A program made the translations under genes and the position numbers. From Chitinophaga sp. (GTDB taxonomy: Bacteria; Bacteroidota; Bacteroidia; Chitinophagales; Chitinophagaceae), in the NCBI RefSeq assembly GCF_019236475.1, contig NZ_JAFAIX010000004.1, positions 1-64,000 on the forward strand: a stretch of 64,000 bases of DNA. The letters run 5' to 3'. Numbering within the stretch: position 1 is the first letter of the stretch; each line of letters starts with the position of its first letter. Below the pieces are notes generated by a model. It did not search any database, was not told where the DNA came from, and saw nothing but the letters and a program-made list of their open reading frames with translations. Shown piece by piece: positions 53,243 through 61,671 of the stretch.

Positions 53243-53911
53243 CTACGTGGTAGTATGTTCAACGGGGAGACCTCTGAGTGCCCAATCGGGATAGCCTTCG
53301 TTCATTCGCACAGCATTAAAACCTTTCTTTTTCAGCATGGCCACCGCTTCATCGGCGTAGACACAGAATGGTCCGCGGCAATAAGCGACGATCATTTTAT
53401 TTTTTTCCAGGTGTTTTAATTGTTCGTTCAGTTTATCTACAGGGGCAGAAATAGCCCGATGGATATGTCCGCGGTTATATTCCTCTTCTGGTCTTACATC
53501 CAGGAGGATGACTTCCTCTTTCTCGATCTTTTTGACAAGGGAGGCCGCATCTACAGAGGTCACTTCTCCATGGCCTTTTCTGAAATCGGTGACTACTTTT
53601 TCAACTTCCGCATTGTATTCCAGTCCTAATTCCCGGAGTCCTGCCCAAGCATGGAAGACGCTTTCTCCTGCCAGGCTATAATGAATAAAATTGCCGTTCC
53701 GGCTGATCTTAACCAGTTTGGCATGCTTTAATGTCTGCAAATGTTGGGAGGCATTGGCAACAGACATACCCGTGTAATGGGCGATTTCTTCCACTGAAAA
53801 TGGCCCTTGCGCCAAGAGGTCTATGATCTCCAAGCGATGGGGATTACTCAAAGCTTTGGTTACTTTGGATAATTCCCCATACACTTTATCTTTAAAATCT
53901 CTCTTATTCAT
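53243..53911 (-). CDS. ArsR-type repressor fused to rhodanese
   Basis: A 222-residue fusion. The winged helix of ArsR type spans about 10-90 (SNPHRLEIIDLLAQG, SVEEIAHYTGMSVANASQHLQTLKHAKLV), followed by a rhodanese domain (about 115-218; LLDVRPEEEYNRGHI, active loop AYCRGPFCVYADEAV). The only cysteines are Cys178 (catalytic) and Cys183, both in that loop, so the sulfur signal is probably sensed there, not in the HTH as in SqrR or BigR. I chose ATG 53911 (MNKRDFKDKV); an in-frame ATG at 53974 is also possible. The operator upstream matches that of the rhodanese gene. Confidence 0.9.
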   Translation of the reverse strand: MNKRDFKDKVYGELSKVTKALSNPHRLEIIDLLAQGPFSVEEIAHYTGMSVANASQHLQTLKHAKLVKISRNGNFIHYSLAGESVFHAWAGLRELGLEYNAEVEKVVTDFRKGHGEVTSVDAASLVKKIEKEEVILLDVRPEEEYNRGHIHRAISAPVDKLNEQLKHLEKNKMIVAYCRGPFCVYADEAVAMLKKKGFNAVRMNEGYPDWALRGLPVEHTTT

Positions 53912-54025
53912 ACCATGATAATTTGACCAGATACCCTGCCCCTCAAAGCGATCATTTCTTTCTCCGCTGCTCACTTGTAAAATTCATAAATGAAGTGCTG
54001 TTTCGGATATTGCTTGTCCTTTCTG

Positions 54026-54033
54026 CAAAGGTA
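54026..54033 (-). promoter_or_regulatory. -7 box of the ArsR-rhodanese gene
   Basis: TACCTTTG on the minus strand, identical to the rhodanese gene box. It lies 7 bases from the operator at 54041-54064, so a transcript would start near 54019. Confidence 0.6.
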
Positions 54034-54040
54034 AATAAAT

Positions 54041-54064
54041 CTATTCAATGGATAAATTGAATGG
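54041..54064. promoter_or_regulatory. operator of the ArsR-rhodanese gene
   Basis: CTATTCAAT-N6-ATTGAATGG, one mismatch from a perfect palindrome and with the same arm and spacer as the operator at 50355-50378. Its position over the -33 region suggests autorepression. Confidence 0.7.
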
Positions 54065-54179
54065 TTTTTGGGTGGGGAAAAGGCAGTAGGAGAGACTGTT
54101 ATCTCCCTAAAATAATTTATGGAACTCGGGATGCAACTTTAATTTAATCCATTCGTCTTTATCCAAATATTCCACCTAT

Positions 54180-55295
54180 ATGCAATTGAAAACTGTATTA
54201 ATAATTTCGGGATTGTTGTTTTCCTATACCGTCTTTGCACAAAAACCTATCCCTGTTATCCGGGCTACTGCCAAAAATGTAAAGATTAAAGTTGACCACC
54301 AATTTACCAATGACAATTGGACGATTGCACCGGAAGCCAAACCGGATATCTACCTCACTTCCGGGAAAACGGTAACGTTCCTGACGGATATCGATTCCAT
54401 TACTATCCGTGTAAATCAGGCAGTTCCGAAGGATTTTTATATTCTCTTGAATGGAAAAGATTCCGCGCTGACGAGGGTGAAGTATCAGCCATCCCGACTG
54501 GAGATGTTGAAACAAGGCAAAGCCTATAATAATAATGAAAACAAGGCATTACCAACGTTTACTTATTTGTCGGCCGAAGATCCTGCGCTAAAAAAGATTC
54601 GTCAGGATCTTAACCTGGATTCCATTGCAGGCAAAGGAAATGAGGTCTCCCAAATGATCAATCTGATGCAATGGGTGCATAATGTTATCAGGCATGATGG
54701 TAATAGTAATAATCCCAAATTAAGGAATGCTTTAGATATCATCAGTGTATGTCATAGTGAAAAACGCGGTGTGAACTGTAGGATGATGGCTACTGTATTA
54801 AATGAATGTTATCTGGCTATGGGCTTTAAATCCCGGTTTATCACCTGTATGCCTAAAGAGCTGCAATTTGACGATTGTCATGTGATTAATATAGTCTATT
54901 CAGAAGAACTGCAGAAATGGGTTTGGATGGACCCTACTTTCGGTGCTTATGTGATGAATGAAAAAGGAGAACTACTGGGCCCACAGGAAGTACGGGAACG
55001 CCTGATAAATAACAAACCGCTGATCCTGAATCCAGAGGCCAACTGGAACCGGTTGGTCACTAAAACGAAAGAACAGTATCTTGAAAAATATATGGCTAAA
55101 AATCTGTATCGTATAGAATGCCTCGTAGCCAGCGGTTATGACAGTGAAACCAGAATTGCTGGTAAAGAACTGGCATACATTCAGTTGGTACCACTGGATG
55201 CACTGAACCAGAAAGGGGAAGTATCAGAGAGTGGAAAAGTGACAGTTACCCATGAAGTAACAAATAACCCGAATCTCTTCTGGAAAAAGCCATAA
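54180..55295 (+). CDS. secreted transglutaminase-like protein
   Basis: A 371-residue exported protein with signal peptide (MQLKTVLIISGLLFSYTVFAQ). Residues about 155-265 form a transglutaminase-like core with the Cys-His-Asp triad: Cys in RGVNCRMMATVL, His in FDDCHVINIVYS and Asp in WVWMDPTFGAYV. An N-terminal beta domain (about 25-115) precedes it. The fold is that of cysteine proteases or amidases acting in the periplasm or at the cell surface; the substrate is unknown. Transcribed alone, with a terminator after it. Confidence 0.85.
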   Translation: MQLKTVLIISGLLFSYTVFAQKPIPVIRATAKNVKIKVDHQFTNDNWTIAPEAKPDIYLTSGKTVTFLTDIDSITIRVNQAVPKDFYILLNGKDSALTRVKYQPSRLEMLKQGKAYNNNENKALPTFTYLSAEDPALKKIRQDLNLDSIAGKGNEVSQMINLMQWVHNVIRHDGNSNNPKLRNALDIISVCHSEKRGVNCRMMATVLNECYLAMGFKSRFITCMPKELQFDDCHVINIVYSEELQKWVWMDPTFGAYVMNEKGELLGPQEVRERLINNKPLILNPEANWNRLVTKTKEQYLEKYMAKNLYRIECLVASGYDSETRIAGKELAYIQLVPLDALNQKGEVSESGKVTVTHEVTNNPNLFWKKP

Positions 55296-55301
55296 TATAG
55301 C

Positions 55302-55333
55302 ATGCGCTTGTCTTGTACGCAAGACAAGCGCAT
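55302..55333 (+). terminator. terminator of the transglutaminase-like gene
   Basis: A perfect 13-base stem ATGCGCTTGTCTT / AAGACAAGCGCAT, 7 bases after the stop codon. Confidence 0.75.
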
Positions 55334-55506
55334 TTGTTCCCCCAAATATTTCGTATATTCATTTCCGTTTTAGGGAGATGAATGCTGCTCCCCACCGCAT
55401 TTGTTTCACGTAGCTACTGTAGTATCAATATTATGCCTATCTGAGAGTATATAGCTTTCCTATAATTGTCAGATAAAAACTACTAGACAACATTATTATT
55501 TTTCCG

Positions 55507-56271
55507 ATGAAGCATATTATCATTTTTATTTTCCTGCTGTTTCCCGGCTTCCAATTGCGGGCGCAGATTATAAAATTCACATCGCTTCATCCTCCCAATG
55601 TATGGATAAAAACCAAATACTTTAATGGTTATGGAAAGGGATACTGGTTGCTGGAAAAAACAGATTCTTTGGGTAGAGTAGTGGAAGAGAAGTCTTACCA
55701 AAAGAAGGTGTTGACAGGGAAATACTTATATACTTGCAATGATCACAATGATCTAATCCTACGGGTATCTGTATACGATTTCAACAACCCCGGAAGAAAA
55801 GACACATTGGAAAATAAATATTCTTATCGTGGTGATATCATCACCAGGCTCGTTTGGCAGATAAATGCTATCACGCGGTTGTATGAGCTTAAAGCGCAGC
55901 ATGATTCTGTATTGAAATATTTGCAAACTGATTATGCTGATACCGCGCTTACAAGAGTCACCGATTCTACTGAAAAATATACTGAACTGACCTATAGTAA
56001 TGGCCTCCTCATTAAAAAAAAAGAAATAAACGGGAAACAGGACAGCACGACTACTCAATTTGAATATTTTCCGGATGGTCGCCTGAAACGTAGGGTTATT
56101 AACAGGGATCCTGAGCCAGCATTGAAAGCTGTTTACTTAGGTTCTCCGGGAGCAGATGATCAATCATGGTATTATGAATTTGACAAAAAAGGTCGTGTAA
56201 TTCGCATGTATAATATTGTAAATGGAAAGACCTATCTGCGGAAAACATACAGTTACAGGAAAGTGAAGTGA
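55507..56271 (+). CDS. secreted YD-repeat-like protein
   Basis: A 254-residue exported protein with signal peptide (MKHIIIFIFLLFPGFQLRAQ). The mature part has repeated YxxDGR / YDxxG-type units, for example YWLLEKTDSLGRVVEEKSY, FEYFPDGRLKRRVINR and YYEFDKKGRVIRMYNIVNG, as in RHS or YD-repeat wall proteins but in a short form. No toxin or anchor domain is seen. It lies between the transglutaminase-like gene and the ECF sigma gene. Function unknown. Confidence 0.65.
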   Translation: MKHIIIFIFLLFPGFQLRAQIIKFTSLHPPNVWIKTKYFNGYGKGYWLLEKTDSLGRVVEEKSYQKKVLTGKYLYTCNDHNDLILRVSVYDFNNPGRKDTLENKYSYRGDIITRLVWQINAITRLYELKAQHDSVLKYLQTDYADTALTRVTDSTEKYTELTYSNGLLIKKKEINGKQDSTTTQFEYFPDGRLKRRVINRDPEPALKAVYLGSPGADDQSWYYEFDKKGRVIRMYNIVNGKTYLRKTYSYRKVK

Positions 56272-56329
56272 TATAACGGCATTTTTGTTATTAACAATTA
56301 TTTCATCTGCAAATCATCCTCCTGCTGAT

Positions 56330-56337
56330 TACTTTTG
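56330..56337 (+). promoter_or_regulatory. -7 box of the ECF sigma gene
   Basis: TACTTTTG fits TAnnTTTG. It implies a transcript start near 56343, which favours a start codon downstream of the ATG at 56339. Confidence 0.45.
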
Positions 56338-56353
56338 AATGGAAATTGACCGT

Positions 56354-56938
56354 ATGGGAATCGACATGGGATGCCTTCCTGATGAAAAGGAGCTGATATA
56401 CCAGCTAAAAACAGGAGATGCAGCAGCTTTCCGGGAAATTTATGATCGCTATTGGGAGCAACAGTATGATCTGGCTTTCTATAAGCTAGGATCTAAAGAT
56501 GCTGCGGAAGAAATTACCCAGGAAGTATTTGTGACACTCTGGCTACAAAAAGATGAACTGGACCCTCAACGGCCGGTAGCAGCATGGTTATATGGTGTCT
56601 CCCGAAATCTGATTCTTAAAACCTTCCGTAAACAAGCTATTCATCAACGTTATCTCCAACAAGCCCAACTCACTGAAATTACCCACAATACCTCGGAACA
56701 ACTGGCATTCAATGAACTGCATGCCATGGTGCATCAACAAATCAATCAGCTACCGGATAAATGCCGAGAAGTGTTTACGCTCAGTCGCGTGAACGGACTG
56801 AATACCCAACAGATCGCTGACACGTTGAATATCTCTCCCAAAACCGTTAACAATCACCTGGTGAAAGCGATTAAAATCATGAGAGGCAATCTGAAAGATT
56901 ATATCATGATTATGGTGATCCTCACCGTTAGGCCGTAA
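56354..56938 (+). CDS. ECF RNA polymerase sigma factor
   Basis: A 194-residue extracytoplasmic-function sigma factor of the Bacteroidota FecI-like type. Region 2 is FREIYDRYWEQQYDLAFYKLGSKDAAEEITQEVFVTLW and region 4 is LPDKCREVFTLSRVNGLNTQQIADTLNISPKTVNNHLVKAI. I prefer ATG 56354 over 56339 because a -7 box sits at 56330-56337; ATG 56366 is also possible. The FecR gene follows by 94 bases, then a TonB receptor with an STN domain, which is the usual signal chain for receptor-controlled expression. Confidence 0.9.
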   Translation: MGIDMGCLPDEKELIYQLKTGDAAAFREIYDRYWEQQYDLAFYKLGSKDAAEEITQEVFVTLWLQKDELDPQRPVAAWLYGVSRNLILKTFRKQAIHQRYLQQAQLTEITHNTSEQLAFNELHAMVHQQINQLPDKCREVFTLSRVNGLNTQQIADTLNISPKTVNNHLVKAIKIMRGNLKDYIMIMVILTVRP

Positions 56939-57032
56939 CATTAATTTAATACAGGATGCAGTAGGTGTTTCTTTCCTGCAAAGGTAAATAGTATGTGAAC
57001 TGTTGCTATTACAGCAGTTGCACAAAGAATGT

Positions 57033-57998
57033 ATGCAGGAAGATCCTATTATTCAACGCATAGATAGTTATTTATCCGGTCAGGCTACACCGGAAGAGGA
57101 AGCAGCGCTCCAGCAATGGTTCGATGAATTGCATACGCCGCCACTGGATGATTCCCAGGAAGATAAAGCCCAGTTGGGCGAACGGATGTATGCTGAGATC
57201 TCCGACCGGATCGGCATTACACCGGTTGTTAAGAAATTCCAGGTATCGCGTAGTACCTGGTGGAAACTGGCCGCATCTGTGCTATCGGCCGCAATTGTGA
57301 CAGCAGGCGGATTGCTGTATAAAAGTAGGAGTCCTCAGAAACCGCCGGTAGCAAAGCTCATTGATGTATATACCCGCAAAGGTCAACTGACCAAAATTAT
57401 TCTCACAGATAGCTCTGTGGTATGGCTGAATGCGAATAGCCATTTCCGTTATCCAGAACAGTTTGGCGCAAACCGTACCGTCTACCTGCAAGGAGAGGCC
57501 TACTTTGATATTCACCAAGATCCTGCACATCCATTTACTATTGAAAGTAATGGGTATCGTACACAGGTATTGGGTACCACTTTCAGTATTCGTTCTTATC
57601 CCGCACCGAATATCTACCGGGTCACGGTGGCTAGCGGAAAGGTAATGGTATGTAGGGCGCAGGACAGTTCCAAATTGGCTGTACTGACCGCCAATCAAGA
57701 GTTCCGCTTTAACGGTAACGATAGTACGGAGCTAGTTCGTAATGTGCATGCGGCTTCGGTGTTGTCATGGAAAGAAGGCAAACTCACTTTTGAAAAAGAT
57801 CAGTTGAGTGAAGTGTTGGTATCGTTGGAAAATAGGTATGGTAAAAAGTTGGTGTTACTGTCGAAACATAAAGCAGCCATGGAGATTTCCGGCACATTCG
57901 ACCGGAATCAATCGCTCAGCGATGTATTACATATTCTTTCGAAGGTCTATGGCCTTCGTCAGCAAAAGCAAACTGACGGCACTATTTGTATTAACTGA
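57033..57998 (+). CDS. FecR-type anti-sigma factor
   Basis: A 321-residue inner-membrane regulator. I chose ATG 57033 (MQEDPIIQRIDSYLSG), since an earlier in-frame ATG at 57003 lacks support. An N-terminal cytoplasmic anti-sigma part (about 1-70, with TPEEEAALQQWF) is followed by a single membrane helix (about 78-98, KLAASVLSAAIVTAGGLLY), a periplasmic FecR domain (about 110-215, TRKGQLTKIILTDSSVVWLNANS) and a C-terminal DUF4974-like part (about 240-318, LVSLENRYGKKLVLL). It holds back the adjacent sigma factor until the receptor's STN domain signals. Confidence 0.92.
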   Translation: MQEDPIIQRIDSYLSGQATPEEEAALQQWFDELHTPPLDDSQEDKAQLGERMYAEISDRIGITPVVKKFQVSRSTWWKLAASVLSAAIVTAGGLLYKSRSPQKPPVAKLIDVYTRKGQLTKIILTDSSVVWLNANSHFRYPEQFGANRTVYLQGEAYFDIHQDPAHPFTIESNGYRTQVLGTTFSIRSYPAPNIYRVTVASGKVMVCRAQDSSKLAVLTANQEFRFNGNDSTELVRNVHAASVLSWKEGKLTFEKDQLSEVLVSLENRYGKKLVLLSKHKAAMEISGTFDRNQSLSDVLHILSKVYGLRQQKQTDGTICIN

Positions 57999-58045
57999 CC
58001 AAAATATATATGCCATGACTGAGAGATTTACTTAAGAACAAAAAA

Positions 58046-58068
58046 CCGGATAACGCAAGCGTATCCGG
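58046..58068 (+). promoter_or_regulatory. leader hairpin before the TonB receptor
   Basis: CCGGATAACGC / GCGTATCCGG with one bulged A, in the 168-base gap between fecR and the receptor. It may be an attenuator, a processing site or a weak internal terminator that lets the receptor genes be expressed separately. No T run follows. Confidence 0.45.
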
Positions 58069-58166
58069 CTCGTCGCGATGCTGATGACACCAGGCCTGAG
58101 AAACCGCGTCATCCCATCGCTGTCAATTACTCACCCGAAGGATTAACTAATTAACAAGGTAAAAGT

Positions 58167-61100
58167 ATGAATTTTTTCCTGGGGAAACCCTGTGCTTATT
58201 TAAAATGGGTTATGCGTATTTCTTTTTACGTAATGGTGCTGTCGCTCACAGTTACCAACCTAATGGCCAGCGTCGCTTCCAGGGGGCAGTCTGCCGATAA
58301 CATTCGGATGTCGCTAGACATTCACGGACAGCCTCTGAGAACGGCATTGGAACAAATTTCCACCAAGTCAGGTGTGCGTATCTACTTCAATGATGAAAAA
58401 GTAGACCGGATCAAACAGGTTAGCGTGCATGCACAAGATGAACTGTTGATGGATATCCTGAAAGATCTCCTCTCTTCTTCAGGAATGGCGGCACAAATAT
58501 ATGCCGACAACAAAATCACCATCATTCCTGCCAGCGACCTGCCACCGCCTGTTAAAGGGGTTATTATCGATAAAACCACCGGCACTCCGCTGCCTGGCGT
58601 AGGCGTACGCATCAAAGGCAAGCAGGGAGGCGTTATCACGGATGGTAATGGTCGGTATACCATCAATATCCCTGATGGCGGCGCTACCTTGCTCATTACC
58701 TACATCGGTTATGAACAACAGGAACTGCATGTAGGCGCAGGTACTACTACATTGAATATCTCCCTGAAACCTTCGCGTACCCAACTGAGTGAAGTACAGG
58801 TACAGGCCCGTCGTAAAGCCAACACGGAAATGGCCGTGCTGTCTGAACGCCGCGCTGCCGCTATCGTGCAAGATGGTATCTCTGCTGCTAATATTGAGAA
58901 AACAGCGAGTATCACCACCACACAGGCATTACAACGCGTTTCTGGGGTAACAATTACAGATGATAAATATGTGGCGATACGTGGTCTCGGAGACCGCAGC
59001 GTTATTGGTCAGTTGAATGGGGTGCGACTCGCATCTTCCGATCCTGACAGAAGCGCTATTCCTCTGGACCTCGTTCCTGCTGGCCTTTTGGATAATATTA
59101 CTGTTTATAAAACCTATACCCCCGATAAACCTGCCGATGCAGCCGCTGGTATCATCGAGCTGAAAACCCGCTCTGTTCCTGATTCCGCCACTTTCAATGT
59201 GACCGTACAGGCTGGGTTTAATTCCAATATCGGTCTCGGTGGAAAAGTGAACAGCTTCTATAATAGCGATCCTGGTTTCCTCGGACAGAAAGTAAAAAAT
59301 GCCGGCCTTTCCAACGATTTCGTGCAGTTGGGAAAACAATATCCTGGCGGATTTTCTTCGGTGCAGTCTATGATTGCTAATAGCGGCAATGATCCTGCCA
59401 TGCGACAAGAAGTAAATAGAATCAATGGCATCATGCATGGCTTTGATCCGGTACTCACTACCCGCTATACCACCGCGAAATTGAACCAGATCTATTCCGC
59501 AACTTATGGTAACAGTTTTACCATATTTAAAAAACATAAGCTGGGTGTTATTGCCGGCGTAAACTACTACCAACGTTCTACAGATATCCAAGGCGGTGAT
59601 CTCACCCAGTGGAGCATCTATCAAGGGGTACTCACCGGAAATAACCAGGTGAGCAGTACCCGTATCATTCCAAATTATATCACTCCTAACAATATCAATC
59701 TGGGAAAATATATTTCCTATAAAGAAAATACGGGAACGTCTACACTAAACTATGGATTCCTGGGAGGATTGACCTATCGTGTGAATGCGCGCAACGAAAT
59801 CAGTATGCAGTATATGGGTAGCCGCGGCGCCGAAGTGCAAGCCAGCAACCTCTATGGCGCATATGAATATACCGGACTCCCAGGAACAGTGAGCAATGTG
59901 GTGTACTCCCTTCGTCGTAGTTATCGTACCCTGAATACTTTTAACTTGCAAGGAGAGCATCGTCTTTCAGCGAGGGAATATGCACCGCGACTCAGTTATA
60001 ATTTAGCTACTTCTACTTCCAGCCAGGATGATCCGGATTATCGTTTTGTGAACTTGGCTGCTTACAGACCCGCCGGTGGCGGCAGTTACACCGGCAATGG
60101 AAGTTTACCTAATACGGGTGGCGCGCCAGAAGGTACGCCTGTGTATTACTCCCTCGTTTCTGGCTATGTGAATGGTTATGGACCTTATGGTATCATTCAG
60201 GCTGATCCTAACGGTCGCCGTTATAGGAACCTGCATGAAACAAACTATAACTATAAAGCAGACCTCTCTTTCCCTTTCCGTTTATTCGGACAAAGACAGG
60301 AATTCAAAACAGGGGTGAACTATCTGCACCGCGATAGAACCTTTAATGAAAACGTGTTATCACTGCCGGGTTCGAACTTTTCTTCTACTGGTAATATGGC
60401 ATTGTACACCGTTCATGGTAACCTGGACAGGCTCGTTGGGTATGATCAGATTGGTGTTAAACTGCCTGGTGGCGCCACCGGAGAAGGCCAACCAGCTATT
60501 GGTGGATTCCTTTATAATGCCCAGAAATCACCGAACAACTATAAAGGGTTTTATGAAACACGCGCCTTCTATGGCATGCTGGATCTACATTTGCTGAAGA
60601 ACCTCCGTGTAACCGGCGGTACGCGATTTGAACTGACAGATATCCAAGCAGCCGTAGATACAGCCGGCGTATTCCTGGACCCTAGTTTGACCACACCTAA
60701 CAAAGATGGTCAGACCGTGAAGTTGGTATTTACACAACCGAATTCAGTATATAAAACAGACTATACTCCTTACTATTCACTCAATATCACCTATAATCCT
60801 CAGCAGGACATGAACTTCCGCCTGGGCTACAGTACAACGCTTGCCAGACCAGAGTTACGGGAGATCACCAATGTGTTCGAGTTTGATCCGTTTCAATTTG
60901 CATTAGTGGTAGGTAATCCTAAATTGGTGAACCAAACCACTACTAACTACGATTTTCGTTGGGAATGGTTTCCTGCTGCAGGAGAGGTGATCGCTGCTTC
61001 CGCGTTCTACAAGGAAATAGACCACCAGCTCACTAAAGTTTACAGCGCTAATTCTACCGGACTGGATGCGCGTTTCCCAGAATTCCCTTCTATCCGTTTT

Positions 61101-61652
61101 GAAAATGATCCTAACAAAGGACGTGTATACGGTATTGAGCTGGAAGTAGTGAAAAACCTGGGCAGATGGTGGCGTCCGTTGAAACATTTCAATCTGGGTA
61201 GTAACCTCTTGCTGGCACAGAGTGAAATTAAAAAATCAACTGAACGCCTAAATGATTCCAGGATTGTAGACAGACGTTCTCCTTCTAATAGTCCGCTCTT
61301 TGAACAAGCGCCTTATTCTGTGAACGTATGGCTCAACTACAGCAATCCTGCGAGCAGAACAGACTTGACGCTCACTTTCAACGAAGTAGGAGAGCGACTG
61401 ATCCAGATCAACCTGACAGGGGAACCGGATTTGTATAGCAGGCCAGCGCCGGTACTGGACTTCGTTTTCAGTCAGTACCTCACTAAAAGATTACAACTGA
61501 AAGGATATGCCAAGAACATCCTGAACCCAGCATGGCAAGAAGTGTATGCCAACCCAGGAACAGGTGGTAAGTATTATGGGAATACGTATATCCGTCGCAG
61601 TTACTACCGCGGTACGGAGTTCATGATTGGCCTTAACTACAATATTTTCTAA
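58167..61652 (+). CDS. TonB-dependent receptor with STN signalling domain
   Basis: An 1161-residue outer-membrane transducer. A long signal region (1-40) leads to an STN domain (about 46-118; PLRTALEQISTKSGVRIYFNDEKV), then a CarboxypepD_reg-like domain (about 128-200), a plug (about 230-340; RVSGVTITDDKYVAIRGLGDRSVIGQLNGVRL) and a large barrel. The STN domain is what contacts FecR. The SusC/RagA signature is absent and no SusD gene follows, so this is not a standard glycan PUL; relatives of this type are called FecA-like or plain TonB receptors. The next gene is a DUF4397 lipoprotein. Ligand unknown. Confidence 0.9.
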   Translation: MNFFLGKPCAYLKWVMRISFYVMVLSLTVTNLMASVASRGQSADNIRMSLDIHGQPLRTALEQISTKSGVRIYFNDEKVDRIKQVSVHAQDELLMDILKDLLSSSGMAAQIYADNKITIIPASDLPPPVKGVIIDKTTGTPLPGVGVRIKGKQGGVITDGNGRYTINIPDGGATLLITYIGYEQQELHVGAGTTTLNISLKPSRTQLSEVQVQARRKANTEMAVLSERRAAAIVQDGISAANIEKTASITTTQALQRVSGVTITDDKYVAIRGLGDRSVIGQLNGVRLASSDPDRSAIPLDLVPAGLLDNITVYKTYTPDKPADAAAGIIELKTRSVPDSATFNVTVQAGFNSNIGLGGKVNSFYNSDPGFLGQKVKNAGLSNDFVQLGKQYPGGFSSVQSMIANSGNDPAMRQEVNRINGIMHGFDPVLTTRYTTAKLNQIYSATYGNSFTIFKKHKLGVIAGVNYYQRSTDIQGGDLTQWSIYQGVLTGNNQVSSTRIIPNYITPNNINLGKYISYKENTGTSTLNYGFLGGLTYRVNARNEISMQYMGSRGAEVQASNLYGAYEYTGLPGTVSNVVYSLRRSYRTLNTFNLQGEHRLSAREYAPRLSYNLATSTSSQDDPDYRFVNLAAYRPAGGGSYTGNGSLPNTGGAPEGTPVYYSLVSGYVNGYGPYGIIQADPNGRRYRNLHETNYNYKADLSFPFRLFGQRQEFKTGVNYLHRDRTFNENVLSLPGSNFSSTGNMALYTVHGNLDRLVGYDQIGVKLPGGATGEGQPAIGGFLYNAQKSPNNYKGFYETRAFYGMLDLHLLKNLRVTGGTRFELTDIQAAVDTAGVFLDPSLTTPNKDGQTVKLVFTQPNSVYKTDYTPYYSLNITYNPQQDMNFRLGYSTTLARPELREITNVFEFDPFQFALVVGNPKLVNQTTTNYDFRWEWFPAAGEVIAASAFYKEIDHQLTKVYSANSTGLDARFPEFPSIRFENDPNKGRVYGIELEVVKNLGRWWRPLKHFNLGSNLLLAQSEIKKSTERLNDSRIVDRRSPSNSPLFEQAPYSVNVWLNYSNPASRTDLTLTFNEVGERLIQINLTGEPDLYSRPAPVLDFVFSQYLTKRLQLKGYAKNILNPAWQEVYANPGTGGKYYGNTYIRRSYYRGTEFMIGLNYNIF

Positions 61653-61671
61653 AGTGACAGCCCGAAAAAAT

